Counted from the stretch's first letter, positions 34,841 to 43,254 are shown. The stretch: 64,000 nucleotides of DNA from Bacteroidota bacterium (GCA_039821555.1 JBCBNX010000011.1:1-64000); one strand, 5' to 3'. The notes: generated from the letters alone by a model not told the origin. Numbers and translations are program-made.

Positions 34841-35129
34841 GAGAACGGCGGCGAGCGCAGGCCGGTGGGGTGCGGGCCAGTGGGGTGCAAGCCCGGGGAG
34901 AGGACTCCAGAGCCTCTGTCGTATCGAACAACCTACCCGCAAGGTTGCGACAACAGCCTGGCAGTGCGGGAGGCTCCGTGCGCAAGATACAGGCCTGCGT
35001 CGCCCTTCGGTGACCGCGGCTCTCACCTGGGTAACTTCGAGCTGGCTCCTCCGTACGCCGTCCGTCCCGCCTCCTATCTTCCGCCTCGCGCGCTCCCAGG
35101 TCCTGCCCCACCCTGCCAGCCCCACCGCC

Positions 35130-37025
35130 ATGCGCCGCGGCATGTCCCGCTTCCTGCTCGTCGTCCTCGGTGCCCTCGCGGTGGCCGTGCTTGTGCGCAC
35201 CCTGCGAGGTCCCTCCGAGCCCGACACGCTCGTGGCCTTTGGGACGACCTGGGACCCCGGCGACGTGCGCGAACGTGCCTTCCAGCTGGACCGTCCGCTC
35301 CGCCTCGCCGTCACCGCCATCGGCTCCTTCGAGGCACCCGTGGCAGGCATCCCGGAGGCCCTCGCGGCCTACGGCTGGGTGCTCAACGCCACCACGCGCG
35401 ACACCGTCTGGGTGATGCGCGCGTCGGCCGCTGCGAAGTCCCGCGCCACGCTCGCGACCGTCAAGGACACCGTCGCGTTTGCACCCGGTGCCTACGAAGC
35501 CTACTTCGCCGCCGTCGGCGACCCGCTCCGGCCCGTGCAGGACGTGGACGGCGGCTTCCTGGACCGCGCCCGTGCCCTCCTCCAGGGCAACCGCAACGCC
35601 TGGCACACCGACGCCGAGCAGTGGCGCTTCCGGCTCGACCCTGTCGTCCCCGACAGCGTTCGCTTTGCCCGGTCCGTGGCCCGACCAGAGCAGCCCCCAC
35701 AACCGCCCGATCTCGTCTGGGCCACAGGCCCACTGGAGAACCGCGCAGACTCCACCGCCTACCTCGATGTCCCGACCGCCACCCGACTCTGGGTCGACGC
35801 CACCGGCGAGATCTTCGACGAGGCCATCGACTATGGTTGGATCGAGGACCTCGTGACCGACGAGCGAGTCTGGACGATGACCCGCACTAACACCGTATGG
35901 GCCGGCGGCTCAGCGAAGAACCGCCGCGTCCGCGACACGCTGCGCCTGGAGCCGGGCCGCTACCGCGTTGGCTTCACCACCGATGGCTCGCACGCGCACC
36001 GCGACTGGACGGCCAACCCGCCGTTCGATCCGCGGTCGTGGGGCCTCACGCTCGGCGGTGGCGGTGGCACCGCGCGCCTCTTCGAACCCTACACGGACCT
36101 CCCCGAGGTCGTCGCGCTGCGCAAGGTCGGCGACGACCAGGTCCACACGGCGAGCTTCACCCTCACGGCGCCGACGCGGGCCTTCATCTGGGCCCTCGGC
36201 GAGCTGCGGTCGAGCAGGAGCTACGACTTCGCACGGCTGCTCCGCGTGCCCGACCAGGACGGCATCAGCCCGCGTCCGCCCGAGGAGATCTGGGAGATGG
36301 AATACGAGACGACCCGGCACGGCGGCGGCCGCTCCGACAACCGCGTCGCCGAGGTCGTGCTCGACCTCGCGCCCGGCCGCTACACGCTGCGCTACCAGAC
36401 AGACGGCTCGCACTCGCCCGACGGCTGGCATGGCGGCGCACCGACCCACGCGGAGCGCTGGGGCGCAGCCGTGTTCGCGCTCAACCGCGACTTCAGCCCC
36501 GGCTCGGTCACCGACGTCGCCTTCGAGCGAGGCCCGCGCGCCGGGTCCAACGTGACCGTGGAGGCCGCCGAGCCCCCCGCACCGCCCCCGCCGCCCGAGC
36601 CGGAGGCCACGCCCACGATGGGCCTCGCTCCCAACGCGCCGATCGCGGTGCGCGGCGAGCCGCAGGCGCTCCCGCTCGACCTGCGCCGCCTCACCAACAA
36701 CCAGCGCTTCGACGTGCCGTTCGTGCTCGACGCCGAGACGACGCTACAGATCACGGCCGTCGGCGAGATCAGCGGGGCCAACCGCTACGACTACGCTTGG
36801 ATCGCCCGCGCTGAGGACGGCACCGTCGTCTGGGAGATGACGTCGGAGAACACGGTCTACGCGGGCGGCGCCCCGCGCAACCAGCGCTTCGACGGCACGG
36901 TCACGCTACCGGCCGGGACCTACGTCCTCTTCGTCCGCTCCGACGACAGCCACGCCTTCGGCAACTTCGTCAGCGATCCGCCGGAGGACCCCAATGCGTG
37001 GGGCATCGTGGTTGAGGGGGAATAG
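35130..37025 (+). CDS. Envelope protein with tandem TDGSH/WG repeats, unknown function
   Basis: 631 aa. The N-terminus (MSRFLLVVLGALAVAVLVRTL) is an uncleaved-looking TM anchor or signal. The rest consists of about four ~120-150-residue repeats. Each clear copy has 'YxWI....vW.M...NTvwAGG..kNrr.d.t..L.pG.Y......TDgSHa...w...PP.DP..WG': for example DYGWIEDLVTDERVWTMTRT, GFTTDGSHAHRDW and DPRSWGLTL in one, RYQTDGSHSPDGWHGGAPTH in the next, YAWIARAEDGTVVWEMTSEN and FVRSDDSHAFGNF in the last. A PPAPPPPPEPE linker precedes the last copy. Beta-sandwich repeats are inferred; no family is assigned. Divergent from the RsbU-like gene. Confidence 0.75.
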   Translation: MRRGMSRFLLVVLGALAVAVLVRTLRGPSEPDTLVAFGTTWDPGDVRERAFQLDRPLRLAVTAIGSFEAPVAGIPEALAAYGWVLNATTRDTVWVMRASAAAKSRATLATVKDTVAFAPGAYEAYFAAVGDPLRPVQDVDGGFLDRARALLQGNRNAWHTDAEQWRFRLDPVVPDSVRFARSVARPEQPPQPPDLVWATGPLENRADSTAYLDVPTATRLWVDATGEIFDEAIDYGWIEDLVTDERVWTMTRTNTVWAGGSAKNRRVRDTLRLEPGRYRVGFTTDGSHAHRDWTANPPFDPRSWGLTLGGGGGTARLFEPYTDLPEVVALRKVGDDQVHTASFTLTAPTRAFIWALGELRSSRSYDFARLLRVPDQDGISPRPPEEIWEMEYETTRHGGGRSDNRVAEVVLDLAPGRYTLRYQTDGSHSPDGWHGGAPTHAERWGAAVFALNRDFSPGSVTDVAFERGPRAGSNVTVEAAEPPAPPPPPEPEATPTMGLAPNAPIAVRGEPQALPLDLRRLTNNQRFDVPFVLDAETTLQITAVGEISGANRYDYAWIARAEDGTVVWEMTSENTVYAGGAPRNQRFDGTVTLPAGTYVLFVRSDDSHAFGNFVSDPPEDPNAWGIVVEGE

Positions 37026-37138
37026 ACGCTCGCGTGGACGTGTGCGGGTGTGAAGGTGCCGGGGGGCCATGTATTGGCGCAGCAGCGTAGCCTCCCACGT
37101 CCATACTTTCACGCGCCAACACCTGCACCCTGAGCCCC

Positions 37139-37972
37139 GTGACGCTCGAACTCACCGTCCACCTACCCGACGGCTACCACGACTTCCTCATCGCCGAACT
37201 CGCCGACCTCGACTTTGAGGCGTTCGAAGCACGCGACGAGGCTGTGGTGGCGTGGGGGCCTGTGAAGCGCTGGTCGGACGTCCACCGCGAACACGTCGAG
37301 CAGTGGCTGCGGCGGCGCGATCTGCCAGTCCGCATCGACGAGCGCGTGGAGGCCCCGCACAACTGGAACGAGACGTGGGAGGCGTCCATCGCGCCCGTCG
37401 TGATCGGGCCGTTCCTCGTGCGCCCGTCCTGGCATGCGACACCGCCGGACCACGCCGACAAGATCCTGCTGGAGATCGACCCGAAGATGAGCTTTGGGAC
37501 GGGCTACCACGAGAGCACGCGCCTCGCGCTGCGCTTTCTGCCGGGGCTCGTTGAGGACGGCGCGCGCGTGCTCGACGCGGGGACCGGGACCGGCATCCTC
37601 GCCATCGCGGCGCTCAAGCTCGGCGCGGCCGAGGCCTACGCGTTCGACATCGACCCGTGGTCCATCGAGAACGCGGCGGAGAACGCGCTCGACAACCGCG
37701 TCGGCGACCGGTTTGTGCTGCGCGAGGGCGGCCTGGAGGTGATCTCTGAGGGCGAGTTCGACGTGATCGCGGCGAACATCAACCGGGAGGCGCTGCGGCG
37801 GATGCTACCGGGCTTCGCCGAGAAGATGCACGACGGCAGCACGCTCATCCTCGCCGGGCTGCTCCAGACCGACCGCGCCGTGATGCTCGACGCGCTCGCC
37901 GATGCGGGACTCACCCTCCGCGACGAGGCGACCGAGGGCGAGTGGTGGTCGTGCGTGAGCCACCGCGCCTAG
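37139..37972 (+). CDS. prmA: Ribosomal protein L11 methyltransferase
   Basis: 277 aa from a GTG. Methylates L11 using SAM. The N-terminal ~110 residues form the substrate-recognition domain (ending NWNETWEASIAPVVIGPFLV). The catalytic half has DPKMSFGTGYHESTRLALRF, ARVLDAGTGTGILAIAALKL (motif I), AFDIDPWSIENAAEN and FDVIAANINREALRRML, where NIN replaces the common 'ANIL' NPPY-like site. Followed by the oxidoreductase gene after 12 nt, suggesting an operon. The gap before it (37026-37138) carries GTGTGAAGGTG-type repeat words. Confidence 0.9.
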   Translation: MTLELTVHLPDGYHDFLIAELADLDFEAFEARDEAVVAWGPVKRWSDVHREHVEQWLRRRDLPVRIDERVEAPHNWNETWEASIAPVVIGPFLVRPSWHATPPDHADKILLEIDPKMSFGTGYHESTRLALRFLPGLVEDGARVLDAGTGTGILAIAALKLGAAEAYAFDIDPWSIENAAENALDNRVGDRFVLREGGLEVISEGEFDVIAANINREALRRMLPGFAEKMHDGSTLILAGLLQTDRAVMLDALADAGLTLRDEATEGEWWSCVSHRA

Positions 37973-37984
37973 CCCTGCACCCCG

Positions 37985-38866
37985 ATGGCCGCCGCCCCGC
38001 CTCCACGTTCACTGCTCCGCCTCGGCGTCGTCGGCGTGGGCCAGCGCGGGACGGCACGCGCCGAGGCGATAGCGGCGAGAGACGATGTCGCGCTCGTGGG
38101 CGTCACCGACGCCGACACCGCGCGCGCCGACGCCATTGCGGACCGCTTCGGGACGGCGCCCTACCGCTCCGCCGCCACGCTCCTCGCCGACTGCGACGCC
38201 GTCTGCATCGCAGCACCGACGCGCGACCACTTTCTCATCGCTGAGGCTGCGGCAAAGGACGGGCGGCACGTCTTCCTAGAATGGCCCGCCACCACGTCCG
38301 TCGCCGAGTGCGAACGCCTCGTGGCGCTGAGCGAAGAGGCGGGCGTGGACATCGGCGTGGCGCATCCGCTGCCCATCGCGCCGCTGCTGGCGAGCCGGCC
38401 GGTGGGCTGGCGGCCTCGCCTCGTCGCGCTCGACCTGCCTGCGGGCGGTATCTCGTGGCCGTTCTTGATGGCGGGCGCGCTCGACCTCGCCGCCGCCCTC
38501 GCCCGCTCCGCCGACGTGCCCCGCCTGGACGCCGAGGCCGACCGGCGCGGCGCCCTGCTCGACACGGTCGGGGCTACGCTGCGCTTCCGGGCGGGCACAC
38601 TCGTGCACCTGCTGCTGGGGGCTGCAGCCTCGTCGACGCGCCTCTTCGTGGCAGGCCGCGACCAGCGAGCCTCGACCACGCGCCTCGACACCACACTCGA
38701 CTTTGGCACGGTCACCCCGGCACGTACCCCCTCTCCCCCAGCTAGCCGCGACGGCTTCGGCGGCTTCCTCGACGCGCTCGCCGCAGGCCGCTCAGCCACG
38801 CGCACCGCCCTCGACGCACTCCACACGATGCGCCTCACCGAGCGCCTACTCGCCAAGCTGCGCTGA
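37985..38866 (+). CDS. Gfo/Idh/MocA-family oxidoreductase
   Basis: 293 aa, on the short side for the family (usually ~330-370). The N-terminal NAD(P)-binding fold reads LRLGVVGVGQRGTARAEAIA and ALVGVTDADTARADAIADRF. CDAVCIAAPTRDHFLIAEAA and HVFLEWPATTSVAECERLV correspond to the family 'EKP' region, but the conserved Lys of EKP is replaced: here the sequence is EWP. The C-terminal half is reduced and retains DGFGGFLDALAAG. Loss of that Lys and the shortening make ordinary sugar-dehydrogenase activity doubtful. Cytoplasmic. Confidence 0.8.
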   Translation: MAAAPPPRSLLRLGVVGVGQRGTARAEAIAARDDVALVGVTDADTARADAIADRFGTAPYRSAATLLADCDAVCIAAPTRDHFLIAEAAAKDGRHVFLEWPATTSVAECERLVALSEEAGVDIGVAHPLPIAPLLASRPVGWRPRLVALDLPAGGISWPFLMAGALDLAAALARSADVPRLDAEADRRGALLDTVGATLRFRAGTLVHLLLGAAASSTRLFVAGRDQRASTTRLDTTLDFGTVTPARTPSPPASRDGFGGFLDALAAGRSATRTALDALHTMRLTERLLAKLR

Positions 38867-38974
38867 GTGCGCGCCGGGACGTGTGTGGACATAGGAGGTT
38901 TGGGAGAAACTCGCCCGTATTCCGCTCCGTGCCCTGGTGACGCGGAAGCCTCGGCCTATCCTGTACGTTTGCTC

Positions 38975-39006
38975 GCCTCACCGCCTCACCGCCTCACCGC
39001 CTCACC
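38975..39006 (+). repeat. Four perfect copies of an 8-bp repeat before cca
   Basis: GCCTCACC is repeated exactly four times (38975-39006), ending 2 nt before the ATG at 39009. It occupies the position where a ribosome-binding site would lie. Slippage would change the length of the leader, not the reading frame, so it could alter expression of the nucleotidyltransferase. Confidence 0.85.
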
Positions 39007-39008
39007 GC

Positions 39009-40667
39009 ATGACCCTGCCCCACGAAGACGTACTTCGCCGCGTCGGTGCGGTGGCCGACCGCCTCGGCCTGGAGGCATACTGCGTCGGCGGCGCGGTGCG
39101 GGACGCGCTCCTCGGCCGTGCCACGAGCGACCTCGACTTCGTGAGCGTGGGCTCAGGCAGCGGTATTCAGTGGGCGAAGGCCGTCGCGAAGGAGGTCGGC
39201 GTGCGGACGGCCCACGTCTACGCCAACTTCGGCACAGCAGGCGTCCACCTGCCGCCAGAGCAATATGGTGGTGACCACGACGACGCGCCGGTCGTACTGG
39301 AGTTCGTCGGTGCGCGGCGCGAGTCCTACGACCGCTCATCCCGCAAGCCCGCCGTCGAGGACGGCACACTCGACGACGACCAGCGGCGGCGCGACTTCAC
39401 GATCAACGCCCTCGCCGTCTGCCTCAACGGCGCCATGAATGAGGACGGGAGCTTCGGCGAACTCGTCGATCCATTCGGCGGCCTGAGCGACCTCGCCAGC
39501 GGGCTCCTCCGCACGCCGCTCGACCCGGCGGAGACGTTCGACGACGACCCGCTGCGGATGCTGCGCGCGGCCCGCTTCGCCGCCCAACTCGGCTTCCGCG
39601 TGGACGACGACGCGTTCGCCGCCATGCGCCAGCACGCCGACCGCATCGGTATCGTGAGCCAGGAGCGGATCACGGACGAGTTGCAGAAGCTCCTCGCTGC
39701 GCCAGTGCCGTCGGTCGGCTTCAAGATCCTCTACGACACCGGCCTCCTCGACCGCATCCTGCCCGACCTCACCGCGCTCGCAGGCGTCGAGGAGGTGCGT
39801 GGGCACAAGCACAAAGACAACTTCTTCCACACGCTCGAAGTCGTCGACAACCTCGCGCACTTGCAGCAGCAGCTAGGCGTCGCGGGCGAGCGCGCCGCGG
39901 GCGAGGCGCTCTGGACGCGCTGGGCGGCGCTCTTCCACGACATCGCGAAGCCCGACACGAAGCGGTTCATCCGAGGCCGCGGCTGGACGTTCCACGGGCA
40001 CGAGGACCGCGGCGCGCGGCGCATCCCGAAGCTCTTCCGTGCGCTCAAGCTGCCGATGGACGAGCGCCTGGAGCACGTCCGCGAGCTCGTCCGGCTGCAC
40101 CACCGCCCCGTCGCGCTCGTGGACGACGAGGTGACCGACTCTGCCGTGCGACGCCTGCTCTTCGAAGCTGGGGACCGCATTGACGCGCTCATGCGGCTCG
40201 TCCGCGCCGACATCACGAGCAAGAACCCGCGCCGCGTCCGCCGCTACCTCAACGCCTTCGACCGCGTGGAGGCCAAGTTCATCGAGGTCGAAGAGAAGGA
40301 CCGCCTGCGCCACTTCCAGCCGCCCGTAGACGGCCACGAGATCATGGAAACGCTCGGCGTCACGGAAGGCGTGGCCGTCGGCATCGTGAAGGAGCACATC
40401 CGCGAGGCCATCCTCGACGGCGCCATCCCCAACGAGCACGATGCGGCCTTTGCGTACATGATGGACATGAAGGACGAGGCCCTCCGGCGCGGCGCGCTCT
40501 TCGAGACGGTCATCCGCACGCTTCGGGGCCGCGAGAAAGCCGCCATCGGTGCGATCAAGGAAGAGCTCTTCTGGGGCGAGGTCCCCGAGGACCCTGACGC
40601 TGCCCACGCCCACCTGATGCGCATCAAAGACGAAGCGCTAGCGGAGCGCTTCGGTGAGGAGGTGTAA
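39009..40667 (+). CDS. cca: CCA tRNA nucleotidyltransferase / poly(A) polymerase family with HD domain
   Basis: 552 aa. The head domain has CVGGAVRDALLGRATSDLDFVSVG, where the DLD Asp pair binds metal, and then RRRDFTINALAVCL. The neck has LRTPLDPAETFDDDPLRMLRAARFA. An HD domain follows (HKHKDNFFHTLEVVDNLAHL, ALFHDIAKPDTKRF). The C-terminal ~150 residues end HAHLMRIKDEALAERFGEEV. Start ATG 39009 is family-consistent. Because neither tRNA in this window encodes CCA, a CCA-adding role is expected; poly(A) polymerase is the alternative. Its last ~20 codons are duplicated downstream (40997-41119). Confidence 0.88.
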   Translation: MTLPHEDVLRRVGAVADRLGLEAYCVGGAVRDALLGRATSDLDFVSVGSGSGIQWAKAVAKEVGVRTAHVYANFGTAGVHLPPEQYGGDHDDAPVVLEFVGARRESYDRSSRKPAVEDGTLDDDQRRRDFTINALAVCLNGAMNEDGSFGELVDPFGGLSDLASGLLRTPLDPAETFDDDPLRMLRAARFAAQLGFRVDDDAFAAMRQHADRIGIVSQERITDELQKLLAAPVPSVGFKILYDTGLLDRILPDLTALAGVEEVRGHKHKDNFFHTLEVVDNLAHLQQQLGVAGERAAGEALWTRWAALFHDIAKPDTKRFIRGRGWTFHGHEDRGARRIPKLFRALKLPMDERLEHVRELVRLHHRPVALVDDEVTDSAVRRLLFEAGDRIDALMRLVRADITSKNPRRVRRYLNAFDRVEAKFIEVEEKDRLRHFQPPVDGHEIMETLGVTEGVAVGIVKEHIREAILDGAIPNEHDAAFAYMMDMKDEALRRGALFETVIRTLRGREKAAIGAIKEELFWGEVPEDPDAAHAHLMRIKDEALAERFGEEV

Positions 40668-40691
40668 CGCCCCACTGCGGTTTTCCATCTT

Positions 40692-40776
40692 TGTCATGCT
40701 GAACTTGATTCAGCATCTCAGCGAAGCCCCGTAGCACCGTAGTCGTCAGAGATCCTGAAACGAGTTCAGGATGACA
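40692..40776. repeat. Palindromic intergenic repeat (MITE-like), 85 bp
   Basis: The left arm 40692-40719 starts TGTCATGCTGAACTTGATTC and the right arm 40749-40776 ends GAGTTCAGGATGACA; they are complementary at about 24 of 28 positions. A further partial copy (TCATGCTGTGCTTGATTCAA) lies at 40805-40832. This 'TGTCATxCTGAAC...GTTCAGxATGACA' wording is a known style of mobile intergenic palindrome in Bacteroidota-type genomes. It sits between the cca stop and the small ORFs. Confidence 0.7.
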
Positions 40777-40807
40777 TAGTCGCGACTCATCAAGAGGACA
40801 TAGTATC

Positions 40808-40975
40808 ATGCTGTGCTTGATTCAACATCTCGGCACCAACTTATACACGATGGATGACGTCGACCTCGTCGGAAAAGTCGGAGAGTATGGAATGGTCCTC
40901 GCAGCCATACTCATGGCTGTAGCTCTTCCATGGGAGTGGTACAAGATGTACAAGTCGCGAAAGTCTAGGAAGTAG
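40808..40975 (+). CDS. Small single-pass membrane protein (41-55 aa)
   Basis: The frame from the ATG at 40808 encodes 55 aa; its first ~14 codons fall inside the partial palindromic repeat, so the more natural start is the ATG at 40850, giving 41 aa. That product reads MDDVDLVGKVGEYGMVLAAI through a TM (MVLAAILMAVALPWEWY) and ends in a basic KMYKSRKSRK tail, so it is probably a type I/inner-membrane micro-protein with a cytoplasmic positive tail. No family recognised. Could be spurious, but the acidic head, single TM and basic tail are unlike random translation. Confidence 0.45.
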   Translation: MLCLIQHLGTNLYTMDDVDLVGKVGEYGMVLAAILMAVALPWEWYKMYKSRKSRK

Positions 40976-40996
40976 CCTTCGTCGTGGTTACCCGAA

Positions 40997-41119
40997 GTGC
41001 CCATCGATGTCCTCATTACCTTTCACAAGCGGGCATATGAGGCCCTCGGCGCTGCCCAGGCCCACCTGATGCGTGTCAAGGACGAGGCGCTAGCCGAGCG
41101 CTTCGGCGAGGAGGCGTAG
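40997..41119 (+). pseudogene. Duplicated 3' tail of the cca gene
   Basis: A 40-codon frame from a GTG at 40997 begins PIDVLITFHKRAYEALGAA and ends QAHLMRVKDEALAERFGEEA then TAG. The real cca gene ends HAHLMRIKDEALAERFGEEV. DNA identity over the last ~60 bases is high, with mostly third-position differences. The segment between the two copies (40668-~41055) contains the palindromic repeat and the small membrane ORF. This looks like a duplication of the gene end associated with an insertion. Expression is unknown. Confidence 0.6.
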
Positions 41120-41236
41120 CCGCAAACTCGTTCTGACTGCGGAAGACTCCGTATGCCCGGGCAGCGTAGTGCCTTGCGTAGTCAAGCGGCACGGGGCTAG
41201 GCTGAGCGCATTGCCCCAACTCTTCTCGCTCCCGCT

Positions 41237-41665
41237 ATGCGTCTGCTTCTCGCTGTCGTCGTCGTCGTCCTACTCCTCGCCAGTCCGCCTGCGCTCGCCC
41301 AGGAAACCGGCAAGCTGGTGGGCATCGTCACGGACGACACCGGCGAACCGCTCCCCGGCGCGAACGTGGTCCTCGACGGCACGAAGCACGGTGCTGCGAC
41401 CGACATCGACGGGGCGTTTGTCCTCCTCGACGTCCCACCCGGGACGTACGACGTGACAGCTTCTTTCGTCGGCTTCGAGCGTCGCACGCAGCAGGTCGTG
41501 ATCGCTGCCGGCGCAGCGTTGGCCCTAGACTTCGCCCTGCCTCCCGACCGGTCTGTCCCAGACTGCCACGTCATCGGATACTGGCGGCCGTTCTTCTCGA
41601 ACGACCCATACAGCTCGGTCACCCTCACGGCCGAGAAAATCACGCGGCTCCCGGTGGGGTGGTAG
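41237..41665 (+). CDS. CarboxypepD_reg-like secreted protein (possible truncated TonB-dependent receptor)
   Basis: 142 aa. MRLLLAVVVVVLLLASPPALAQ is a signal peptide, followed by a CarboxypepD_reg-like domain: GKLVGIVTDDTGEPLPGANV, GAATDIDGAFVLLDVPPGTYDV, SFVGFERRTQQV. In SusC/TonB receptors this module precedes the plug domain; here the protein continues PYSSVTLTAEKITRLPVGW, which resembles the start of a plug, and stops. It is therefore either a stand-alone secreted domain or the remnant of a receptor. It converges on the acyl-CoA dehydrogenase, with stop codons almost touching. Confidence 0.75.
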   Translation: MRLLLAVVVVVLLLASPPALAQETGKLVGIVTDDTGEPLPGANVVLDGTKHGAATDIDGAFVLLDVPPGTYDVTASFVGFERRTQQVVIAAGAALALDFALPPDRSVPDCHVIGYWRPFFSNDPYSSVTLTAEKITRLPVGW

Positions 41666-41666
41666 G

Positions 41667-42887
41667 CTATCGCGTCACGCCGTAGCCCTTGAGCACCTCA
41701 CGGGCGACGACGGTCTTGTGCACCTCGTCGGGGCCGTCGTAGATGCGCGCGCCGCGCTCGTGGCGGTACCAGAACGCGAGCGGCGTGTCGTCGAGGACGC
41801 CGAGGCCGCCGTGCACCTGGATGGCGCGGTCGAGGACACGCTGGAGCAGGTCGGCGACGAGAAATTTGATCGCGCTCACCGCCGTGCGCGCTGCCCGTTG
41901 CCCGTCCCGCTCAATGCGCGCGGCGGTGTCCATCACCAGGAGCCGCGCCGCGTCGATCTGCGCGCGGCTCTCGGCGATCCAGACCTGCACCTGTTGCTGC
42001 CCCGCGAGCGGACTGCCCGGCGACAGCTCCCGCTCCACGGCGCGGCGGCACAGCAGGTCGAGAGCGCGCTCGCAAACGCCGATCCAGCGCATGCAGTGGT
42101 GGATGCGCCCCGGCCCCAGCCGCTCCTGCGCGAGGAGGAAGCCGCCGCCCTCCGGCCCGAGCCGGTTCGCCACGGGCACGCGCACGCCGTGCAGCCGGAT
42201 CTCGGAGTGCGAGAACCAGCCCTGCCCCTCGTCGCCCATCACGGGGAGGCGGCGGACGTGCTCCACGCCCTCAGCAGCGGTCGGCACGAGCAGCATCGAC
42301 GCCCGTGCATAGGGACTCTCGGCGTCCGGGTTGGTCACCGCCATCACGATGCAGAAGGCCGCGCCGTCGAAACCTGTCGTGAACCACTTGTGGCCGTCGA
42401 GGACGTAGGTGTCGTCCCCCCCAGAAACAGACTCGCGCCGCGCCGTCGTGGAGAGATAGCGCGGGTTCGACCCGGCGTGCTCGGGCTCGGTCATCCCGAA
42501 GCACGAGCGGACCGTGCCGTGCAGCAGCGGCTGCAGAAACTCGCCCCGCTGCGCCTCGGTCGCGTGCGCGAGCAGCAGCTCGACGTTGCCCACGTCGGGC
42601 GCCTGGCAGTTGGTGGCGATGTGCCCGAGGAGGCTCCACCCGAGCGCCTCGCTGATGCGCGCAAAGTCGGGCAGCGACAGTCCCGGTCCGCCGTGCTCGG
42701 CGCTGAGGTAGAGGTTCCACAGCCCCGCCGCCTGCGCCTCGGCGCGCACGTCGGCCAGCCGCGCTTCGAGCGTGTCGTAATCGTGTGCCAGGAGGTACCG
42801 TTCGAGCGGCACGCACACCTCACGGACGAAGGCACGCACCTCACCGAGCAGGGTGTCGCGGTCGCGGGGGGAGGCGGTGTCGTGCAT
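41667..42887 (-). CDS. Acyl-CoA dehydrogenase family protein
   Basis: 406 aa from the ATG of MHDTASPRDRDTLLGEVRAF. FAD-dependent alpha,beta-dehydrogenation of acyl-CoA. N-terminal helices: AGLWNLYLSAEHGGPGLSLP. Middle: CFGMTEPEHAGSNPRYLSTT and VLDGHKWFTTGFDGAAFCIV (flavin and substrate contacts). C-terminal: GPGRIHHCMRWIGVCERALD, IQVHGGLGVLDDTPLAFWYR, and YDGPDEVHKTVVAREVLKGY, where the Glu of GPDEVH is the usual catalytic base (ACAD10/11-like). Electron acceptor presumably ETF. No other beta-oxidation gene lies adjacent. Confidence 0.9.
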   Translation of the reverse strand: MHDTASPRDRDTLLGEVRAFVREVCVPLERYLLAHDYDTLEARLADVRAEAQAAGLWNLYLSAEHGGPGLSLPDFARISEALGWSLLGHIATNCQAPDVGNVELLLAHATEAQRGEFLQPLLHGTVRSCFGMTEPEHAGSNPRYLSTTARRESVSGGDDTYVLDGHKWFTTGFDGAAFCIVMAVTNPDAESPYARASMLLVPTAAEGVEHVRRLPVMGDEGQGWFSHSEIRLHGVRVPVANRLGPEGGGFLLAQERLGPGRIHHCMRWIGVCERALDLLCRRAVERELSPGSPLAGQQQVQVWIAESRAQIDAARLLVMDTAARIERDGQRAARTAVSAIKFLVADLLQRVLDRAIQVHGGLGVLDDTPLAFWYRHERGARIYDGPDEVHKTVVAREVLKGYGVTR

Positions 42888-43017
42888 GACGAGGGTCGTA
42901 TCAGGAAAGGCTGCGCAATATGGTACGGCCTCTGCTTTGCCTCGTGCTCCCAACCACCTCCGGGGATCGAGCGAGAGGCGAGCGCGTTCTCCGCCTCAAC
43001 CAACCTTCTGTTGCCCT

Positions 43018-43254
43018 ATGGACCGCGCCAGCGTCTACCATACCCACCCCGGCTTGCTTAGCGGCACGCCCGTCTTCACCGGTACTCGCGTCCCTGTGGA
43101 CTCGCTGATCCAGCACCTCCGGGCAGGCGTCACGCTCGATGCGTTCCTGGACGACTTCCCAAGCGTCAGCCGAGCACAAGCCGAAGCATTCTTAGCGCTC
43201 GCCCTCAACGATGCGCTTGCACACACGCCCCACGACGTTGCAGTGGCTGCCTGA
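43018..43254 (+). CDS. DUF433 antitoxin
   Basis: 78 aa. HPGLLSGTPVFTGTRVPVDSLIQHL is the DUF433 signature ('P.i.gG.P.I.GTRi.V..il..l'), followed by FLDDFPSVSRAQAEAFLALA. The fold is a small helix-turn-helix-like domain. Its stop overlaps the start of the next gene (TGATG), the usual coupling in toxin-antitoxin operons. Expected to bind and neutralise the downstream DUF5615 protein and possibly repress its own promoter. Confidence 0.85.
   Translation: MDRASVYHTHPGLLSGTPVFTGTRVPVDSLIQHLRAGVTLDAFLDDFPSVSRAQAEAFLALALNDALAHTPHDVAVAA

Noticed and set aside
32847..35702. Very long open frame (about 950 codons) on the minus strand in another frame
   Set aside because: Arg/Ala/Gly/Pro-rich translation with no motifs, overlapping the well-supported SpoIIE phosphatase gene; a shadow of high GC.
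38975..39006. Possible CRISPR-like array
   Set aside because: Units are 8 bp with no spacers; a simple tandem repeat.
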